From Serratia sp. PL17 (GTDB lineage Bacteria > Pseudomonadota > Gammaproteobacteria > Enterobacterales > Enterobacteriaceae): a DNA stretch of 64,000 nt. The notes below the pieces were generated by a model, which had not been told where the DNA came from, made no database searches, and was given only the letters and a program-made list of their open reading frames with translations. Position 1 is the stretch's first letter, and each line of letters opens with the position of its first letter. The position numbers and the translations under genes are program-made. Positions 44,745 to 54,534 of this stretch are shown piece by piece. Location of the stretch: the NCBI RefSeq assembly GCF_017832355.1, contig NZ_JAFIBY010000001.1, forward strand, positions 558,001 through 622,000, read 5' to 3'.

Positions 44745-44775
44745 CCCGGACATAATTCAGCTAAAGGGAAAAAAT

Positions 44776-46056
44776 ATGGCTGCAGAAGGCTTTTATCTGG
44801 TGCAGGGCGACAAAACGACCTGTGGCGGGAAAATCACTACGGGCGCAGAGGATCACACGCTGTTTGATAAACCGGTTGCCCGGGAACAGGACAGCGTCAC
44901 CTGCGGGAAGCATGCCGGGCTATACAAGATAGCCGGCGGCATCGATAACGATACCATTCACGACAGGCGAATGGCTGGAACCCTTGACAGTTACAGCACC
45001 TGTCCCTGTAAGGCGAAATTTATCCCGTCGATGTGGGACGATACATACGAGAAGAGCTCGGGGGGATCTAGTTCAGATACTCCCGAAACAGAAAAAGCAC
45101 CTGTCGCTGATGCTGTTTCCATGGCATTCCTTGCTGACTCGCAGAGTGACACAATGCTGGCTCCAGGTTATCCGCAATTGATCAATACCTATACCGTTCC
45201 GGATAACAACGTCAGAGGGATGTTAAGACACAACCGACGCGATTTTCTGTTGTTGACTTTGGAAGAGTGTCAGAAGGTTATAGATGGCTGGGATTTTGTT
45301 AAGCAGACCTGGACAAAAGGGACGTCCAATCCTGTCGGGGATGCGGTTAAAACCTACGCAACGAATATTGATGATGTCGCAAATGCTTCTGTCATGATCT
45401 ACAAATTGGGGAGCATAGGCATTACTGCAACAGTATTTGTTAACCATAAGGGAACGCGACTAATTAGAATAAGCGGGTATGCTGCGGTAAGAAAAACGCT
45501 CAATGCACCTGTTTTTGCAGAGATGAATCCTAAAATTATAGAAGCAGGGATCGGGAAATATGGAATACAGAAATCAATAGTTGAAGGTGCAATCCTTGGC
45601 TTTGTCTATGTTTCGGTGATAGATACTATTGACTTTATTTTGAATGATGAGACTACATTGTCTAAATTCCTTGGTACGCTAGCAACTGACCTCGCTAAAG
45701 TAGGCATTTCATCTGCAGCACTTTACGGTGTAGGTTTGTATACCATGACATCGTTTGTTGTTCTTAATCTTGCAATTGTGGTTATCGCTGGCGTGGGTAT
45801 TGCCATTGTACTGAACTATCTGGATAAAAAATATCACATTACTGATGACCTTGTTGAGTTTATTTCTCCATATATCGAATCCGCACAGCAGGAGTTTATG
45901 GAAAAATCAAGGGAAGTATCAGATGGTATCCTTGACCTTGGGGCGATGTATGTAGATGGTATGCTCAGAAAAGGCCGGAAGGTCATAGAGTCAGAGATAG
46001 AACAGTATGTTAAAAAGTACATTGGTGACCTTCTTCCCCAGGTTATGAAATTATGA
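44776..46056 (+). CDS. PAAR-domain T6SS effector with hydrophobic C-terminus
   Basis: The 426-residue product begins with a PAAR spike-tip domain, about residues 1-88 (FYLVQGDKTTCGGKITTGAE, VAREQDSVTCGKHAG, TCPCKAKFIPSMW), then a linker. The C-terminal half has strong hydrophobic segments around 267-290 and 314-346 (TSFVVLNLAIVVIAGVGIAI, then VLNYLDKKYHI), like the hairpin of colicin-type pore formers. The likely action is disruption of the target inner membrane, which is inference. The DNA becomes AT-rich after the PAAR part, so the toxin module was probably swapped in. Two membrane-protein genes follow, the first overlapping its stop. Confidence 0.72.
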   Translation: MAAEGFYLVQGDKTTCGGKITTGAEDHTLFDKPVAREQDSVTCGKHAGLYKIAGGIDNDTIHDRRMAGTLDSYSTCPCKAKFIPSMWDDTYEKSSGGSSSDTPETEKAPVADAVSMAFLADSQSDTMLAPGYPQLINTYTVPDNNVRGMLRHNRRDFLLLTLEECQKVIDGWDFVKQTWTKGTSNPVGDAVKTYATNIDDVANASVMIYKLGSIGITATVFVNHKGTRLIRISGYAAVRKTLNAPVFAEMNPKIIEAGIGKYGIQKSIVEGAILGFVYVSVIDTIDFILNDETTLSKFLGTLATDLAKVGISSAALYGVGLYTMTSFVVLNLAIVVIAGVGIAIVLNYLDKKYHITDDLVEFISPYIESAQQEFMEKSREVSDGILDLGAMYVDGMLRKGRKVIESEIEQYVKKYIGDLLPQVMKL

Positions 46057-46469
46057 ATGAAAAAAAACGGTTTATTGGGAATGTAATTATCTGGAGTGTT
46101 TTTTCTCTGGGTTCCCTTTGGTTTTCAAAAGAAATTTTTGGCGAATATTTTAGTTTTGGAGATGAGGTCGTTTTTTCACCCTATTCATCTGTTTTGCCAA
46201 TGATACCAGTGGTTTTATTGTTTCCATGTATTTATTGGTTTATGGCCATGAAGTATGGTGAAATTGTTGCCATAGTGAAATGCAAAAAAGCAAATAGGAT
46301 ATTTATTGGCTTGATCGGAGTTTTTGTTATCGCTGCAATAGTGTTTTCATTTTCCTACACTTCAGTGCTTGAAGATAAAGGGTATCAGAAATGCTCAGAG
46401 AGACCAGATGGGTGGATGCCGGGAATGGCAACAAAATACGTTCTGCCCCCAATGTCTTGTTCATCTTAA
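46053..46469 (+). CDS. membrane immunity candidate 1 for the PAAR effector
   Basis: A 138-residue protein with about three membrane spans (VIIWSVFSLGSLWF, MIPVVLLFPCIYWFMA, IFIGLIGVFVIAAIVFSF) and a short C-terminal periplasmic tail SVLEDKGYQKCSERPDGWMP. The ATG overlaps the effector stop. It resembles the next gene in topology and in the tail motif. The pattern may correspond to DUF1240; I am not certain of that assignment. A polytopic immunity protein fits a membrane-targeting toxin. Confidence 0.62.
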   Translation: MNEKKRFIGNVIIWSVFSLGSLWFSKEIFGEYFSFGDEVVFSPYSSVLPMIPVVLLFPCIYWFMAMKYGEIVAIVKCKKANRIFIGLIGVFVIAAIVFSFSYTSVLEDKGYQKCSERPDGWMPGMATKYVLPPMSCSS

Positions 46470-46555
46470 CTCGGGCAGGAAAAGGTTTTCGATTACAGAG
46501 ATAAGATTGCATCTGCGCAAAACACTGCAAGTATTTATAATACTGGGTTATTAAA

Positions 46556-46984
46556 ATGTATCCTTTAAAACAACGTGTGATTGCTTTTGCTGAGGTCATA
46601 TTCTTCATGGGGCTTGCTGTCGGGATTTCATATCTCGGAATATATGAATTAGCTGAATATCTTTCCTACCCTGATGTCGTCAATTTTTCATTTTGGGTGT
46701 TTTTCGCTGCTGCTTTTTTCTTCTTTTTCTCTCCATTATTAGCGATGCTTTTTCCTGTTATTTTTACCGGAAAGCAGATAAGCGTTACATCAGGTAAAAA
46801 ATTACTGAAGGCCGTGTTTATCATCTTAGGGCTTACTATGCTTGGAATGTTTATCTTTTCAGAAAGATATACGACATCACTCATGGATAAAGGCTACACC
46901 GAATGTCGGGGGATCCCTTCAGGATGGATGCCTGGTATGGCAAAAAAATATGCTATAGAGCCTTCCCTTTGTGCTCAGTATTGA
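46556..46984 (+). CDS. membrane immunity candidate 2, paralogue of candidate 1
   Basis: A 142-residue protein with about three or four spans and the tail SLMDKGYTECRGIPSGWMPG, which shares DKGYxxC and GWMPGMAxKY with the preceding gene. The rest has diverged strongly, so the duplication is old or the copies came from different strains. It is 86 bp downstream of candidate 1. It probably widens protection to variant toxins. Confidence 0.62.
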   Translation: MYPLKQRVIAFAEVIFFMGLAVGISYLGIYELAEYLSYPDVVNFSFWVFFAAAFFFFFSPLLAMLFPVIFTGKQISVTSGKKLLKAVFIILGLTMLGMFIFSERYTTSLMDKGYTECRGIPSGWMPGMAKKYAIEPSLCAQY

Positions 46985-47073
46985 TGGGCCTCGATTCTTT
47001 TTGATACTCCCGCCAGACTCGCGAAGTCTGCTTCAGCGTTTAACACGCAGCAATTAACTAAGCAGAAAAAAAT

Positions 47074-48828
47074 ATGGATGATTTAACCCTGCGTTATTAC
47101 GACGCCGAAATGCGCTACCTGCTGGAGGCCGGCGACGAGTTTGCCCGCGCTCATCCCGAGCAGGCGGCGATGCTCAATCTCGATAAAGCGGGCGCGCGCG
47201 ACCCGTACGTGGAGCGCCTGTTTGAGGGCTTTGCCTTCCTGATGGGCCGGCTGCGTGAGAAGCTCGACGATGACCTGCCGGAGCTGACCGAAGGGCTGGT
47301 CAGTCTGCTGTGGCCGCACTATCTGCGCACCATTCCGTCGATGTCGGTGGTGGAGTTCACCCCCGACTGGCGCGAAATGAAAGAGCCGATGCGCATCGCC
47401 AAAGGCTTCGAGGTGAACTCGCGGCCGATCGGTGAGAAGGGTACGCGCTGCCGGTACACCACCACCCAAGAGATTACCCTTCAGCCGCTGTCACTTGAAA
47501 GTGCGCGTCTGGCAACCGATGCGGATGGTCGCTCGGTTGTCACGCTTCGCTTTAGCTGCGGAGAACTGGCGGACTGGAGCCGTGTCGATCTCAGCCATAT
47601 TCCGTTCTACTTTAATGCCGATGCGTCGCTGGCCTGCGCTATGCACGAAGCCTTCACTCTGAATGTGTCCCGGATATGGCTGCGGATGCCCGGCGATGCG
47701 GAAAGAAGACTGCTGGAGGGGCATTTCACTGCGCTTGGGTTTGCCGATGACGATACCCTCTGGCCGAAGAGCAACAGCAGTTTCAGCGGCTACCAGCTGT
47801 TGTTGGAGTACTTTACCTTCCGCGAGAAGTTCATGTTCATCGGCCTGCGTGGGCTGGAGACCGTGGCCTTTCCGGCTGAGCTTCCCTGGTTTGAAATCGA
47901 CGTGGTGCTGGCCGAACGCTGGGCGCATGACTTCAGCTTTAACGAGAAGCATCTGCGCCTGAACTGCGTGCCGGTGATTAACCTGTTCCCGCTGGAGTCC
48001 GACCCGCTGACGCTCAACTCCCTGCAGACCGAATACATGCTGCGCCCGATGCGCGTGCAGGATGGTCATACCGAGATATATGCGGTCGATTCGGTGATGT
48101 CATCAAGCCAGCATACCTACGTGCCTTTTTCGAGTTTTCGCCATAAAGGCGGAATGATGCGCCACGCAGCGCCGGAGTATTACTACCACACCCGCGTGCG
48201 TCGGGGGCCATCCGTGCTGCATAACACCTGGTTGATCCTCGGTGGTGAAGCCTTTGATAATCACACAGTACCGGAAGATGAAAGTCTGTCGCTGACGCTC
48301 ACCGGCACCAACGGTCAATTGCCGCGCCGGGCGCTGCAAAGCACGGTGCTTGATACGGTAATGAAAACCACCTCGGCCAGCATCGCCGTGCGCAACCTGT
48401 GTGCGCCGACGCTGCCCTGTTATCCCCCGGCGCAGGACCGTTTCCACTGGCGGGTGCTGAGCCATCTTGGCAGCGGGTTTCTGTCGATGATGGATAATGC
48501 CGACGTGCTGCGCGGTACCCTGGCGCTGTACGAGTGGACAGACAGTGAGATGAACCGCCGTCGCCTTGAGGCCATCCTCGACGTGAAACACAGTGAAACG
48601 GAGCGTTTTGAGCAGGGCTACCTGGTACGCGGCGTACAGATTGAAGTGGCGCTCGACAGCCACGGCTTTGCGGGAAGAGGGGATATCTGCCTGTTCGGTG
48701 AGATGCTGAGCCGTTTCTTCGCCTTGTACACCGATATCTATCTGTTTAACCGCCTGATTATCATTCTGCAACCGACCGGAGAGCGTCTGCAATGGGAAGA
48801 GAAGCACAACCGCCGTATTCCCGGCTGA
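47074..48828 (+). CDS. tssF: T6SS baseplate protein TssF
   Basis: TssF forms the baseplate wedge with TssG and TssE around VgrG. The 584-residue product begins LRYYDAEMRYLLEAGDEFA and includes FLMGRLREKLDDDLPELTE and LVSLLWPHYLRTIPSMSVVE, all diagnostic. GC content returns to the core-gene level after the AT-rich effector module. The end overlaps tssG by 37 bp. Confidence 0.96.
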   Translation: MDDLTLRYYDAEMRYLLEAGDEFARAHPEQAAMLNLDKAGARDPYVERLFEGFAFLMGRLREKLDDDLPELTEGLVSLLWPHYLRTIPSMSVVEFTPDWREMKEPMRIAKGFEVNSRPIGEKGTRCRYTTTQEITLQPLSLESARLATDADGRSVVTLRFSCGELADWSRVDLSHIPFYFNADASLACAMHEAFTLNVSRIWLRMPGDAERRLLEGHFTALGFADDDTLWPKSNSSFSGYQLLLEYFTFREKFMFIGLRGLETVAFPAELPWFEIDVVLAERWAHDFSFNEKHLRLNCVPVINLFPLESDPLTLNSLQTEYMLRPMRVQDGHTEIYAVDSVMSSSQHTYVPFSSFRHKGGMMRHAAPEYYYHTRVRRGPSVLHNTWLILGGEAFDNHTVPEDESLSLTLTGTNGQLPRRALQSTVLDTVMKTTSASIAVRNLCAPTLPCYPPAQDRFHWRVLSHLGSGFLSMMDNADVLRGTLALYEWTDSEMNRRRLEAILDVKHSETERFEQGYLVRGVQIEVALDSHGFAGRGDICLFGEMLSRFFALYTDIYLFNRLIIILQPTGERLQWEEKHNRRIPG

Positions 48829-49877
48829 GCCCGCGACTGGAAGCCGACCTTCACCGCATTAACTTTTACCGTTTCTGTCAACTGCTGGAGAAGCGTAATC
48901 CGGGCAAACCGCTGATGGGCTCAACCAGCCATCCTGATGACGATCCGGTACGCTTTGCGCCCCATCCAGGGATGGGCTTTCCTGCCAGTGAGTTGAAGGC
49001 AGTGGAGTACGACGAAGATGATGACAGTAAACCACCGGTCATCCGCACCACGTTTATGGGAATGTACGGCGTGGATTCGCCACTGCCGACAGCCTACCTT
49101 GATGACATTACCCAGCGCCGGGAAGGGCATGAGGCACTGCAGGGTTTTCTGGATATCTTCAGCCACCGTATCCTGACCCAGTTTTACCGCATCTGGCGTA
49201 AATATTCCTACCCGGCAACGTTCGAGCCCGGAGGCACAGACAGCATCTCTCAGTCTCTGCTGGGTCTGGTGGGACTGGGTATTCCCGGCACCGCAAACCA
49301 TATTGCCACACCCGTGTCCCGCTTTCTGGCGCTGCTGGGTGTGCTGCAGCAACCGGGCAAAACCCAGGAAGGAGTGCAGGCGTTGGTGACCGTGCTGGCC
49401 CCGAATACCACTGTGCAGGTGAGTCCGTACTGCCTGCGTCCGGTGGCGTTAAGTCAGCCGCTGGGTTTTTACGGCGATGATGATTTTCTTTTGGACGGCA
49501 ACACGCCGCTCGGCGATGAAGCGATGGATGCCGCTAGCCAACTGCGGATTGCGCTCACGACAGATAGCGAACTGGAAGCGCAGGGCTGGAAGCCGGATGG
49601 TCTGCTCTATCAGGATTTTCTGGTGATGCTGCGGGTGTATCTCGGCTGGCGCTTTAAGGCAAAAATCACCCTGACGACCCATACCCGACTGCTGGTGGCT
49701 CCGCCGCTGGGCGAGGGGCCTTTCTGGCTCGGCATGAACGGCGTGCTGGGCGCTGAAGAGGGGGAACCCTCAGAGGATATTCCTCAGATCTTCACGACGG
49801 AGCTGGGCTATTACAGCGGTATGAAACCTGCCACACCACAACAAGGAAACCGACGTGTTACGTATACGTTTAACTAG
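48792..49877 (+). CDS. tssG: T6SS baseplate protein TssG
   Basis: The 361-residue wedge subunit, with NFYRFCQLLEKRNPGKPLMG, FMGMYGVDSPLPTAYLDDI and FWLGMNGVLG. It overlaps tssF at its start and tssJ at its end, consistent with one translationally coupled baseplate/membrane operon. Confidence 0.95.
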   Translation: MGREAQPPYSRLSPRLEADLHRINFYRFCQLLEKRNPGKPLMGSTSHPDDDPVRFAPHPGMGFPASELKAVEYDEDDDSKPPVIRTTFMGMYGVDSPLPTAYLDDITQRREGHEALQGFLDIFSHRILTQFYRIWRKYSYPATFEPGGTDSISQSLLGLVGLGIPGTANHIATPVSRFLALLGVLQQPGKTQEGVQALVTVLAPNTTVQVSPYCLRPVALSQPLGFYGDDDFLLDGNTPLGDEAMDAASQLRIALTTDSELEAQGWKPDGLLYQDFLVMLRVYLGWRFKAKITLTTHTRLLVAPPLGEGPFWLGMNGVLGAEEGEPSEDIPQIFTTELGYYSGMKPATPQQGNRRVTYTFN

Positions 49878-50400
49878 AACCGCACGCTGGCTGTTGCCGC
49901 TGATAGCATTCAGCCTGGCGGGATGCGGGGTGACGCAGAGTGTCACCGATGGCACCAAGTCGGCCTTCAGCGCCCTCTTTTACAAGAAGATTAAGGTCCT
50001 GCACCTGGATTTCACGGCACGTGAGGCGCTGAATACCGACTCCCGCGAGAGCAACGCGTTGTCCGAGCCGGTAGTGGTTCGCGTTTACCAGCTGAAAGAC
50101 CGCAAGACCTTCGATAAAACGGTCTATCAGCAACTGCTCAAGGATGACGGCATCATTCTGAAAGCCGACCTGCTTGCCAGCCGTGATGTGGTGCTGAAAC
50201 CGGGCGGGGATTTGAACCTTGACATGCCGATGGAAGAAGAGGCGCAGTTTGTGGCGGTGGTGGGGTTATTCCGCTATCCGGATATGGATAACAACACCTG
50301 GAGGCTGACGATGGGCCGTGAAGAGCTCGATCCGGACAAGGCCCGGGTGATCGAGGCCGGGAACAATCATCTGACGCTACTCCACGTAAAGGATAAGTGA
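49855..50400 (+). CDS. tssJ: T6SS outer membrane lipoprotein TssJ
   Basis: TssJ anchors the TssJLM complex to the outer membrane. The 181-residue product has a lipoprotein signal with lipobox SLAGC (Cys24) and the family sequence LDFTAREALNTDSRESNALS, VVVRVYQLKD and KTFDKTVYQQLLKDD. The start is a GTG within the tssG end, with AAGGAAACC upstream. Confidence 0.94.
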   Translation: MLRIRLTRTARWLLPLIAFSLAGCGVTQSVTDGTKSAFSALFYKKIKVLHLDFTAREALNTDSRESNALSEPVVVRVYQLKDRKTFDKTVYQQLLKDDGIILKADLLASRDVVLKPGGDLNLDMPMEEEAQFVAVVGLFRYPDMDNNTWRLTMGREELDPDKARVIEAGNNHLTLLHVKDK

Positions 50401-50849
50401 TGCCTCATACTCACCAATCACCTTCGCTGTATGAAATGCTCACCGGTCATTTTACCGGGGGCTTTGGTCTCAATCAGGTCAGCGAAGAAAATCAGGTCAT
50501 ATTGTCCGTGCTGGACAATATGCAGCGCATTCTCAACTGCCGCGCCGGCACGCTGGCTCATTTACCCGATTATGGCCTGCCTGATATGGCGAAAATCCTG
50601 CAGGGAATGCCGGGGACCGCCCATCAATTGATGGGGATGCTCTCAGAGGTACTGCTGAAATATGAACCACGCCTTAAAAACGTTGATGTAGTGATACAGG
50701 AGCAGACTCAGCCCGGTAAGCTGCGTTACGCCATCGATGCAGAGCTGAAGAGCATAGGTCTGGTGCGTTACGGCACCGAGTTTATGCCTGAGGGGAGGGT
50801 GTTGCTGCGCCACCTGAAACAACAGCAGTATCTTGATAATTCGCTGTAA
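50400..50849 (+). CDS. tssE: T6SS baseplate protein TssE (gp25-like)
   Basis: A 149-residue gp25/lysozyme-like wedge protein with SLYEMLTGHFTG, LNCRAGTLAHLPDYGLPDM and IEPRLK-like KYEPRLKNVDV. The ATG overlaps the tssJ stop (TGATG). It starts the sheath assembly on the baseplate with TssB/TssC. Confidence 0.94.
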   Translation: MPHTHQSPSLYEMLTGHFTGGFGLNQVSEENQVILSVLDNMQRILNCRAGTLAHLPDYGLPDMAKILQGMPGTAHQLMGMLSEVLLKYEPRLKNVDVVIQEQTQPGKLRYAIDAELKSIGLVRYGTEFMPEGRVLLRHLKQQQYLDNSL

Positions 50850-50977
50850 GCCTGAGCAAACTGGATGGCACCAGGGCTTTGGTATTCCCTTCTTATATGG
50901 ACATTCTGAATGAAATTGCAAACCGGCATAAACAATAACCCTCCGGCGTGGTAAACGAGTTAAATGGATATCTGGTC

Positions 50978-52369
50978 ATGAAAGACTTTCCTTCCTGCAA
51001 AATCAAAACCGGTAGCGACCCGCGCACACTATCGGATTATGTCACCCTGCGCGATGAACTGAGTAAGCTGACGCATCCTGCGCGCCCGGATGTGAACTGG
51101 CGTTATGCTGAAGAACTTTGCCTTTCGCTGTTTGAGCAAAATGGTGTGGAGCTGCAAACGGCAGCCTGGTACACGCTGGCCCGCGCGCAGCTGGCCGGGG
51201 TGTTCGGTCTGAATGAAGGATTATCCATCCTGGAGACCCTGATAAGCCATAAATGGGGCGTGCTCTGGCCGCAGCCGGTACATGCCCGCATGGAAATCCT
51301 AAGCAGTCTGAGCCAGCGGTTGCAGCAACTGATGCGTATGCTCCCCCTGAATTATAGCGATCTTAGCCAGCTTTATCGGGCGGAACAGCACCTTGCTCGC
51401 TTGGGGGCAGTATTACAGCGCCTGGAGCTTAAACATCTCAGTCAGCTCGATACCCTACGTACCGTTATGCACAACAATGCCGTCAGACTGGAAAACAGCG
51501 ATGACGCAACCCGCACCGCTCCGACTATTCAATCAGGTATCACGTTGCCTGCTACGGTGATGAATGATGCAGGGGCATCCACCGGGGCTCTTTCCGGTAG
51601 TCCGGCGGAGGAGAATAGTGCAGCGGACAGCGCAGAGAAATGGATATACGTTGCGCAGCCGGAACAACAGCCGAACGTAGAAGTTTTGAGGGCGACACCA
51701 GCACCGGAAAAAAAGTGGAAATCCTTTACTGCTGGAATGATCACCATGCTGGTGATAAGTGCGGTAACGGTGTGGGGTTGGCATGTCTTACACCGACCTG
51801 ACCCGTTACAGGCTCAGTTTGCTGCATCCCTGGCGCCGTTACCCGCAATACTCACGCCTGAACAATTGGATATGTTGCGTCAGCAATCTCCGTTACCACA
51901 CACTGTAATCGCACAAACAGAGCAGCAGCTTGCCCGGCTGGACAAGCTTCCCCCTGGCTGGAGTATTGCCTACAGCCGGCAGCTTCTGGAACAGGCTCAG
52001 TCGTTGTGGCCGGAACAGGCTAAGCCTCTGGTACGACAGTGGCAGCGGCAGTTGAACGCTGCCAGCATACCGACAGAAAACCTGAATGGCTGGTATCAGG
52101 GAATGGCAACGCTACAAAAGCTGAGTGACAGGCTGAACGGGCTTGATGAACAGAAAGGTAAATACATGACCGTCAGTGAGCTGAAATCAGTGGTATTTTC
52201 CACCATGCAGTCCTTTAATCAATCGATACCGGCTGAAGAGCAACTGCGAGCATTGTCAGAAAAACCGGCTCAAGAACCTTTACCTGCCGCGGCTATGGCT
52301 CAATTGGAGATGCATCTGAAGCAACTGACTGTCCGTTATGCTGAAATAAAACTGAAAGCATCAAAATAA
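50978..52369 (+). CDS. vasL: VasL-type T6SS accessory protein with ImpA-like N-terminus
   Basis: The 463-residue product opens with an ImpA_N-like domain (IKTGSDPRTLSDYVTLRDEL, then WYTLARAQLAGVFGLNEGLS), has one membrane span near residue 260 (AGMITMLVISAVTVWGWHVL) and ends in a helical VasL domain. It is a second TssA-like protein, membrane-anchored, related to TagA/VasL proteins that act at the distal end of the sheath; which role applies is not clear. Start taken at MKDFPSCKIKTG; a GTG at 50948 is also possible. It is the last T6SS gene. Confidence 0.8.
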   Translation: MKDFPSCKIKTGSDPRTLSDYVTLRDELSKLTHPARPDVNWRYAEELCLSLFEQNGVELQTAAWYTLARAQLAGVFGLNEGLSILETLISHKWGVLWPQPVHARMEILSSLSQRLQQLMRMLPLNYSDLSQLYRAEQHLARLGAVLQRLELKHLSQLDTLRTVMHNNAVRLENSDDATRTAPTIQSGITLPATVMNDAGASTGALSGSPAEENSAADSAEKWIYVAQPEQQPNVEVLRATPAPEKKWKSFTAGMITMLVISAVTVWGWHVLHRPDPLQAQFAASLAPLPAILTPEQLDMLRQQSPLPHTVIAQTEQQLARLDKLPPGWSIAYSRQLLEQAQSLWPEQAKPLVRQWQRQLNAASIPTENLNGWYQGMATLQKLSDRLNGLDEQKGKYMTVSELKSVVFSTMQSFNQSIPAEEQLRALSEKPAQEPLPAAAMAQLEMHLKQLTVRYAEIKLKASK

Positions 52370-52494
52370 ACAAATGTTAAGAACTATGAGCGTTGCTACT
52401 CTTTACCCGAATAACCGTGTCCGGACAGGACCAAAGAAACGGTGGAAAAAGCGCGTTTTTTTGTGTCCAGAAAAGTGCGTTGTACCGCGGGCAT

Positions 52495-52520
52495 AAAAAA
52501 GCCGCCCTGGATGGGGCGGC
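52495..52520 (-). terminator. terminator of betT
   Basis: Stem GCCGCCC (52501-52507) / GGGCGGC (52514-52520), followed on the minus strand by TTTTTT. It also separates the T6SS locus from betT. Confidence 0.85.
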
Positions 52521-52539
52521 CGTGTCGTCGCTGAGGGGA

Positions 52540-54534
52540 TTAGCGTACCAAGTGCAGGAAGTGCAGGTGCTTCTCGTACTGGTCAAGAATATCGTGAATG
52601 ATCTGTTCTTGTGTCCAACCCATCACATCGTAATCCTGCCCACCTTCTTTCAGATGCACCTCACCACGATAGTATTTATGTTCTTCGTCGCGTTCCTCAT
52701 CGTTCAACCCAGCCAAGGCAAAGGCCGGTTGAATGTAAGCACGCAGGCGAACTTCATAGACAAAGTTCAGATCTTCACCCAAATCAACTTCAAAACGGAT
52801 GCGGTCGTCCTGCGAATCGTCAATCGAGGACGTGGTGTTTTGTTTAGCTAATTCGGCCTCCACCAACATCATGGCTGGCTGAACCACTTCACTGACAAAA
52901 CGTTTTACCTGAGAACGTTTCGGGAAGTAGGCAATATTACGTAAGCGTCGCTGCCACGAGATTGGGTTACGTGCCGCAGTCGGTGCAATCGTGGTCATCA
53001 CTTGGCTATCGCGTTTGTACGCATCGATACGCAAGGCTTTTAATAACCCGTAGATCGACACCAGCAAGATCATCGAGAACGGCAGGGCACTGGCAATGGT
53101 TACGGTTTGCAACGCGCTCAGCCCGCCGGCAATCAGTAATGCAATCGCGACGACCCCCATCATTGAGGCCCAGAAGATCCGCTGCCAGACCGGCGTTTTA
53201 TCTGTGCCGCCGGAAGCTAACGTATCAACGACCATCGCTCCAGAATCCGCAGAAGTGACAAAGAACACCACGACCATTGCCATCGCGATAAACGACAGAA
53301 TATTAGAGAACGGGAAGTGCTCCAGGAAGTTGAACAGCGCCAGAGCTACGTCGTTTTGTACCGTGTTGGCCAGATCGCGCGCGCCTTCGTTCATGATCAG
53401 ATTGATGGCGCTGTTGCCGAAAACGGTCATCCAAAGCAGCGTAAAGCCCGCCGGAACGAACAGCACACCGGTGACAAACTCACGAATAGTACGTCCACGA
53501 GAAACGCGGGCTATGAACATACCCACGAATGGCGACCATGATAACCACCAGCCCCAATACAGCAGTGTCCAACCGCCCAACCAGTTGCTGGATTTTGGCT
53601 CGTAAGCATAGAGGTTAAAGGTTTTACTGACGATATCGGAAAGGTAGCCACCGGTATTTTCAACAAAGGATTTTAAAAGCAGTACGGTTGGCCCAAGCGC
53701 CGCGACCAATACCAATAACAATACGGCCAGACCGAGGTTCAGTTCGGACAGAATGCGGATCCCTTTGTCCAGACCAGACACTACCGACAGCGTTGCCAGC
53801 CCGGTAATCACCACGATCAGAATTACCTGTACCGTGGCGTTGATCGGCAAACCAAACAGGTGGTTGAGGCCGGCATTAACCTGTAATACGCCATAACCCA
53901 ATGAGGTTGCGACGCCAAACACGGTACCGATCACCGCAAAAATATCAACCGCATGGCCAATCGGCCCATAAATGCGGTCGCCAATGATCGGATACAGTGC
54001 CGAACGTAGCGTCAGCGGCAAACCATGCCGATAGCTAAAGAACGCCAAAATCAACGCCACGATGGCATAAATCGCCCAGGCATGCAGGCCCCAGTGGAAG
54101 AAGGTTAGGCGCATTGCCTGTTTAGCCGCTTCCACTGTTTCCGGCGTCCCGGTTGGGGGCGAAAGGTAGTGCATCACCGGCTCGGCGACGCCAAAGAACA
54201 TCAGGCCAATACCCATCCCGGCAGAAAATAGCATGGCGAACCATGAAACATAGCTAAAGTCTGGCTGGGCGTGATCCGGTCCAAGCTTGATATTGCCGTA
54301 ACGCGATAAACCCAGATAAGTCACGCTTAACAGGATCAGTGCAACCGCCAGAATGTAAAACCAACTGGCGTTCGTGAATATACCCTGTTGCAGCGTTTTG
54401 AATTTACGATCGGCTAATTCAGGATAGAGGGCGGCAAATGCCACCAGGACGATGATTAATGCTGCAGAGATAAAAAATACTGGAGGATTGATATGGCTAC
54501 GACGTGCCACAATTTCAGTGTCGTTTTGGCTCAT
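52540..54534 (-). CDS. betT: BCCT-family choline/betaine transporter, BetT-type
   Basis: The 664-residue product has twelve predicted spans of the betaine/choline/carnitine transporter family, with SAGMGIGLMFFGVAEPVMHY and the Trp-rich LLYWGWWLSWSPFVGMFIA. The long cytoplasmic C-terminal extension after about residue 500 marks the BetT subgroup, which imports choline by proton symport. No betI, betA or betB gene is adjacent, unlike in E. coli, so substrate choice is less certain. Confidence 0.9.
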   Translation of the reverse strand: MSQNDTEIVARRSHINPPVFFISAALIIVLVAFAALYPELADRKFKTLQQGIFTNASWFYILAVALILLSVTYLGLSRYGNIKLGPDHAQPDFSYVSWFAMLFSAGMGIGLMFFGVAEPVMHYLSPPTGTPETVEAAKQAMRLTFFHWGLHAWAIYAIVALILAFFSYRHGLPLTLRSALYPIIGDRIYGPIGHAVDIFAVIGTVFGVATSLGYGVLQVNAGLNHLFGLPINATVQVILIVVITGLATLSVVSGLDKGIRILSELNLGLAVLLLVLVAALGPTVLLLKSFVENTGGYLSDIVSKTFNLYAYEPKSSNWLGGWTLLYWGWWLSWSPFVGMFIARVSRGRTIREFVTGVLFVPAGFTLLWMTVFGNSAINLIMNEGARDLANTVQNDVALALFNFLEHFPFSNILSFIAMAMVVVFFVTSADSGAMVVDTLASGGTDKTPVWQRIFWASMMGVVAIALLIAGGLSALQTVTIASALPFSMILLVSIYGLLKALRIDAYKRDSQVMTTIAPTAARNPISWQRRLRNIAYFPKRSQVKRFVSEVVQPAMMLVEAELAKQNTTSSIDDSQDDRIRFEVDLGEDLNFVYEVRLRAYIQPAFALAGLNDEERDEEHKYYRGEVHLKEGGQDYDVMGWTQEQIIHDILDQYEKHLHFLHLVR

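Noticed and set aside
21453-52540. T6SS locus as a tRNA-Ser-borne genomic island with a repeated tRNA 3' end
   Set aside because: I looked for the tRNA 3' sequence near the right end of the locus and did not find it, nor an integrase.
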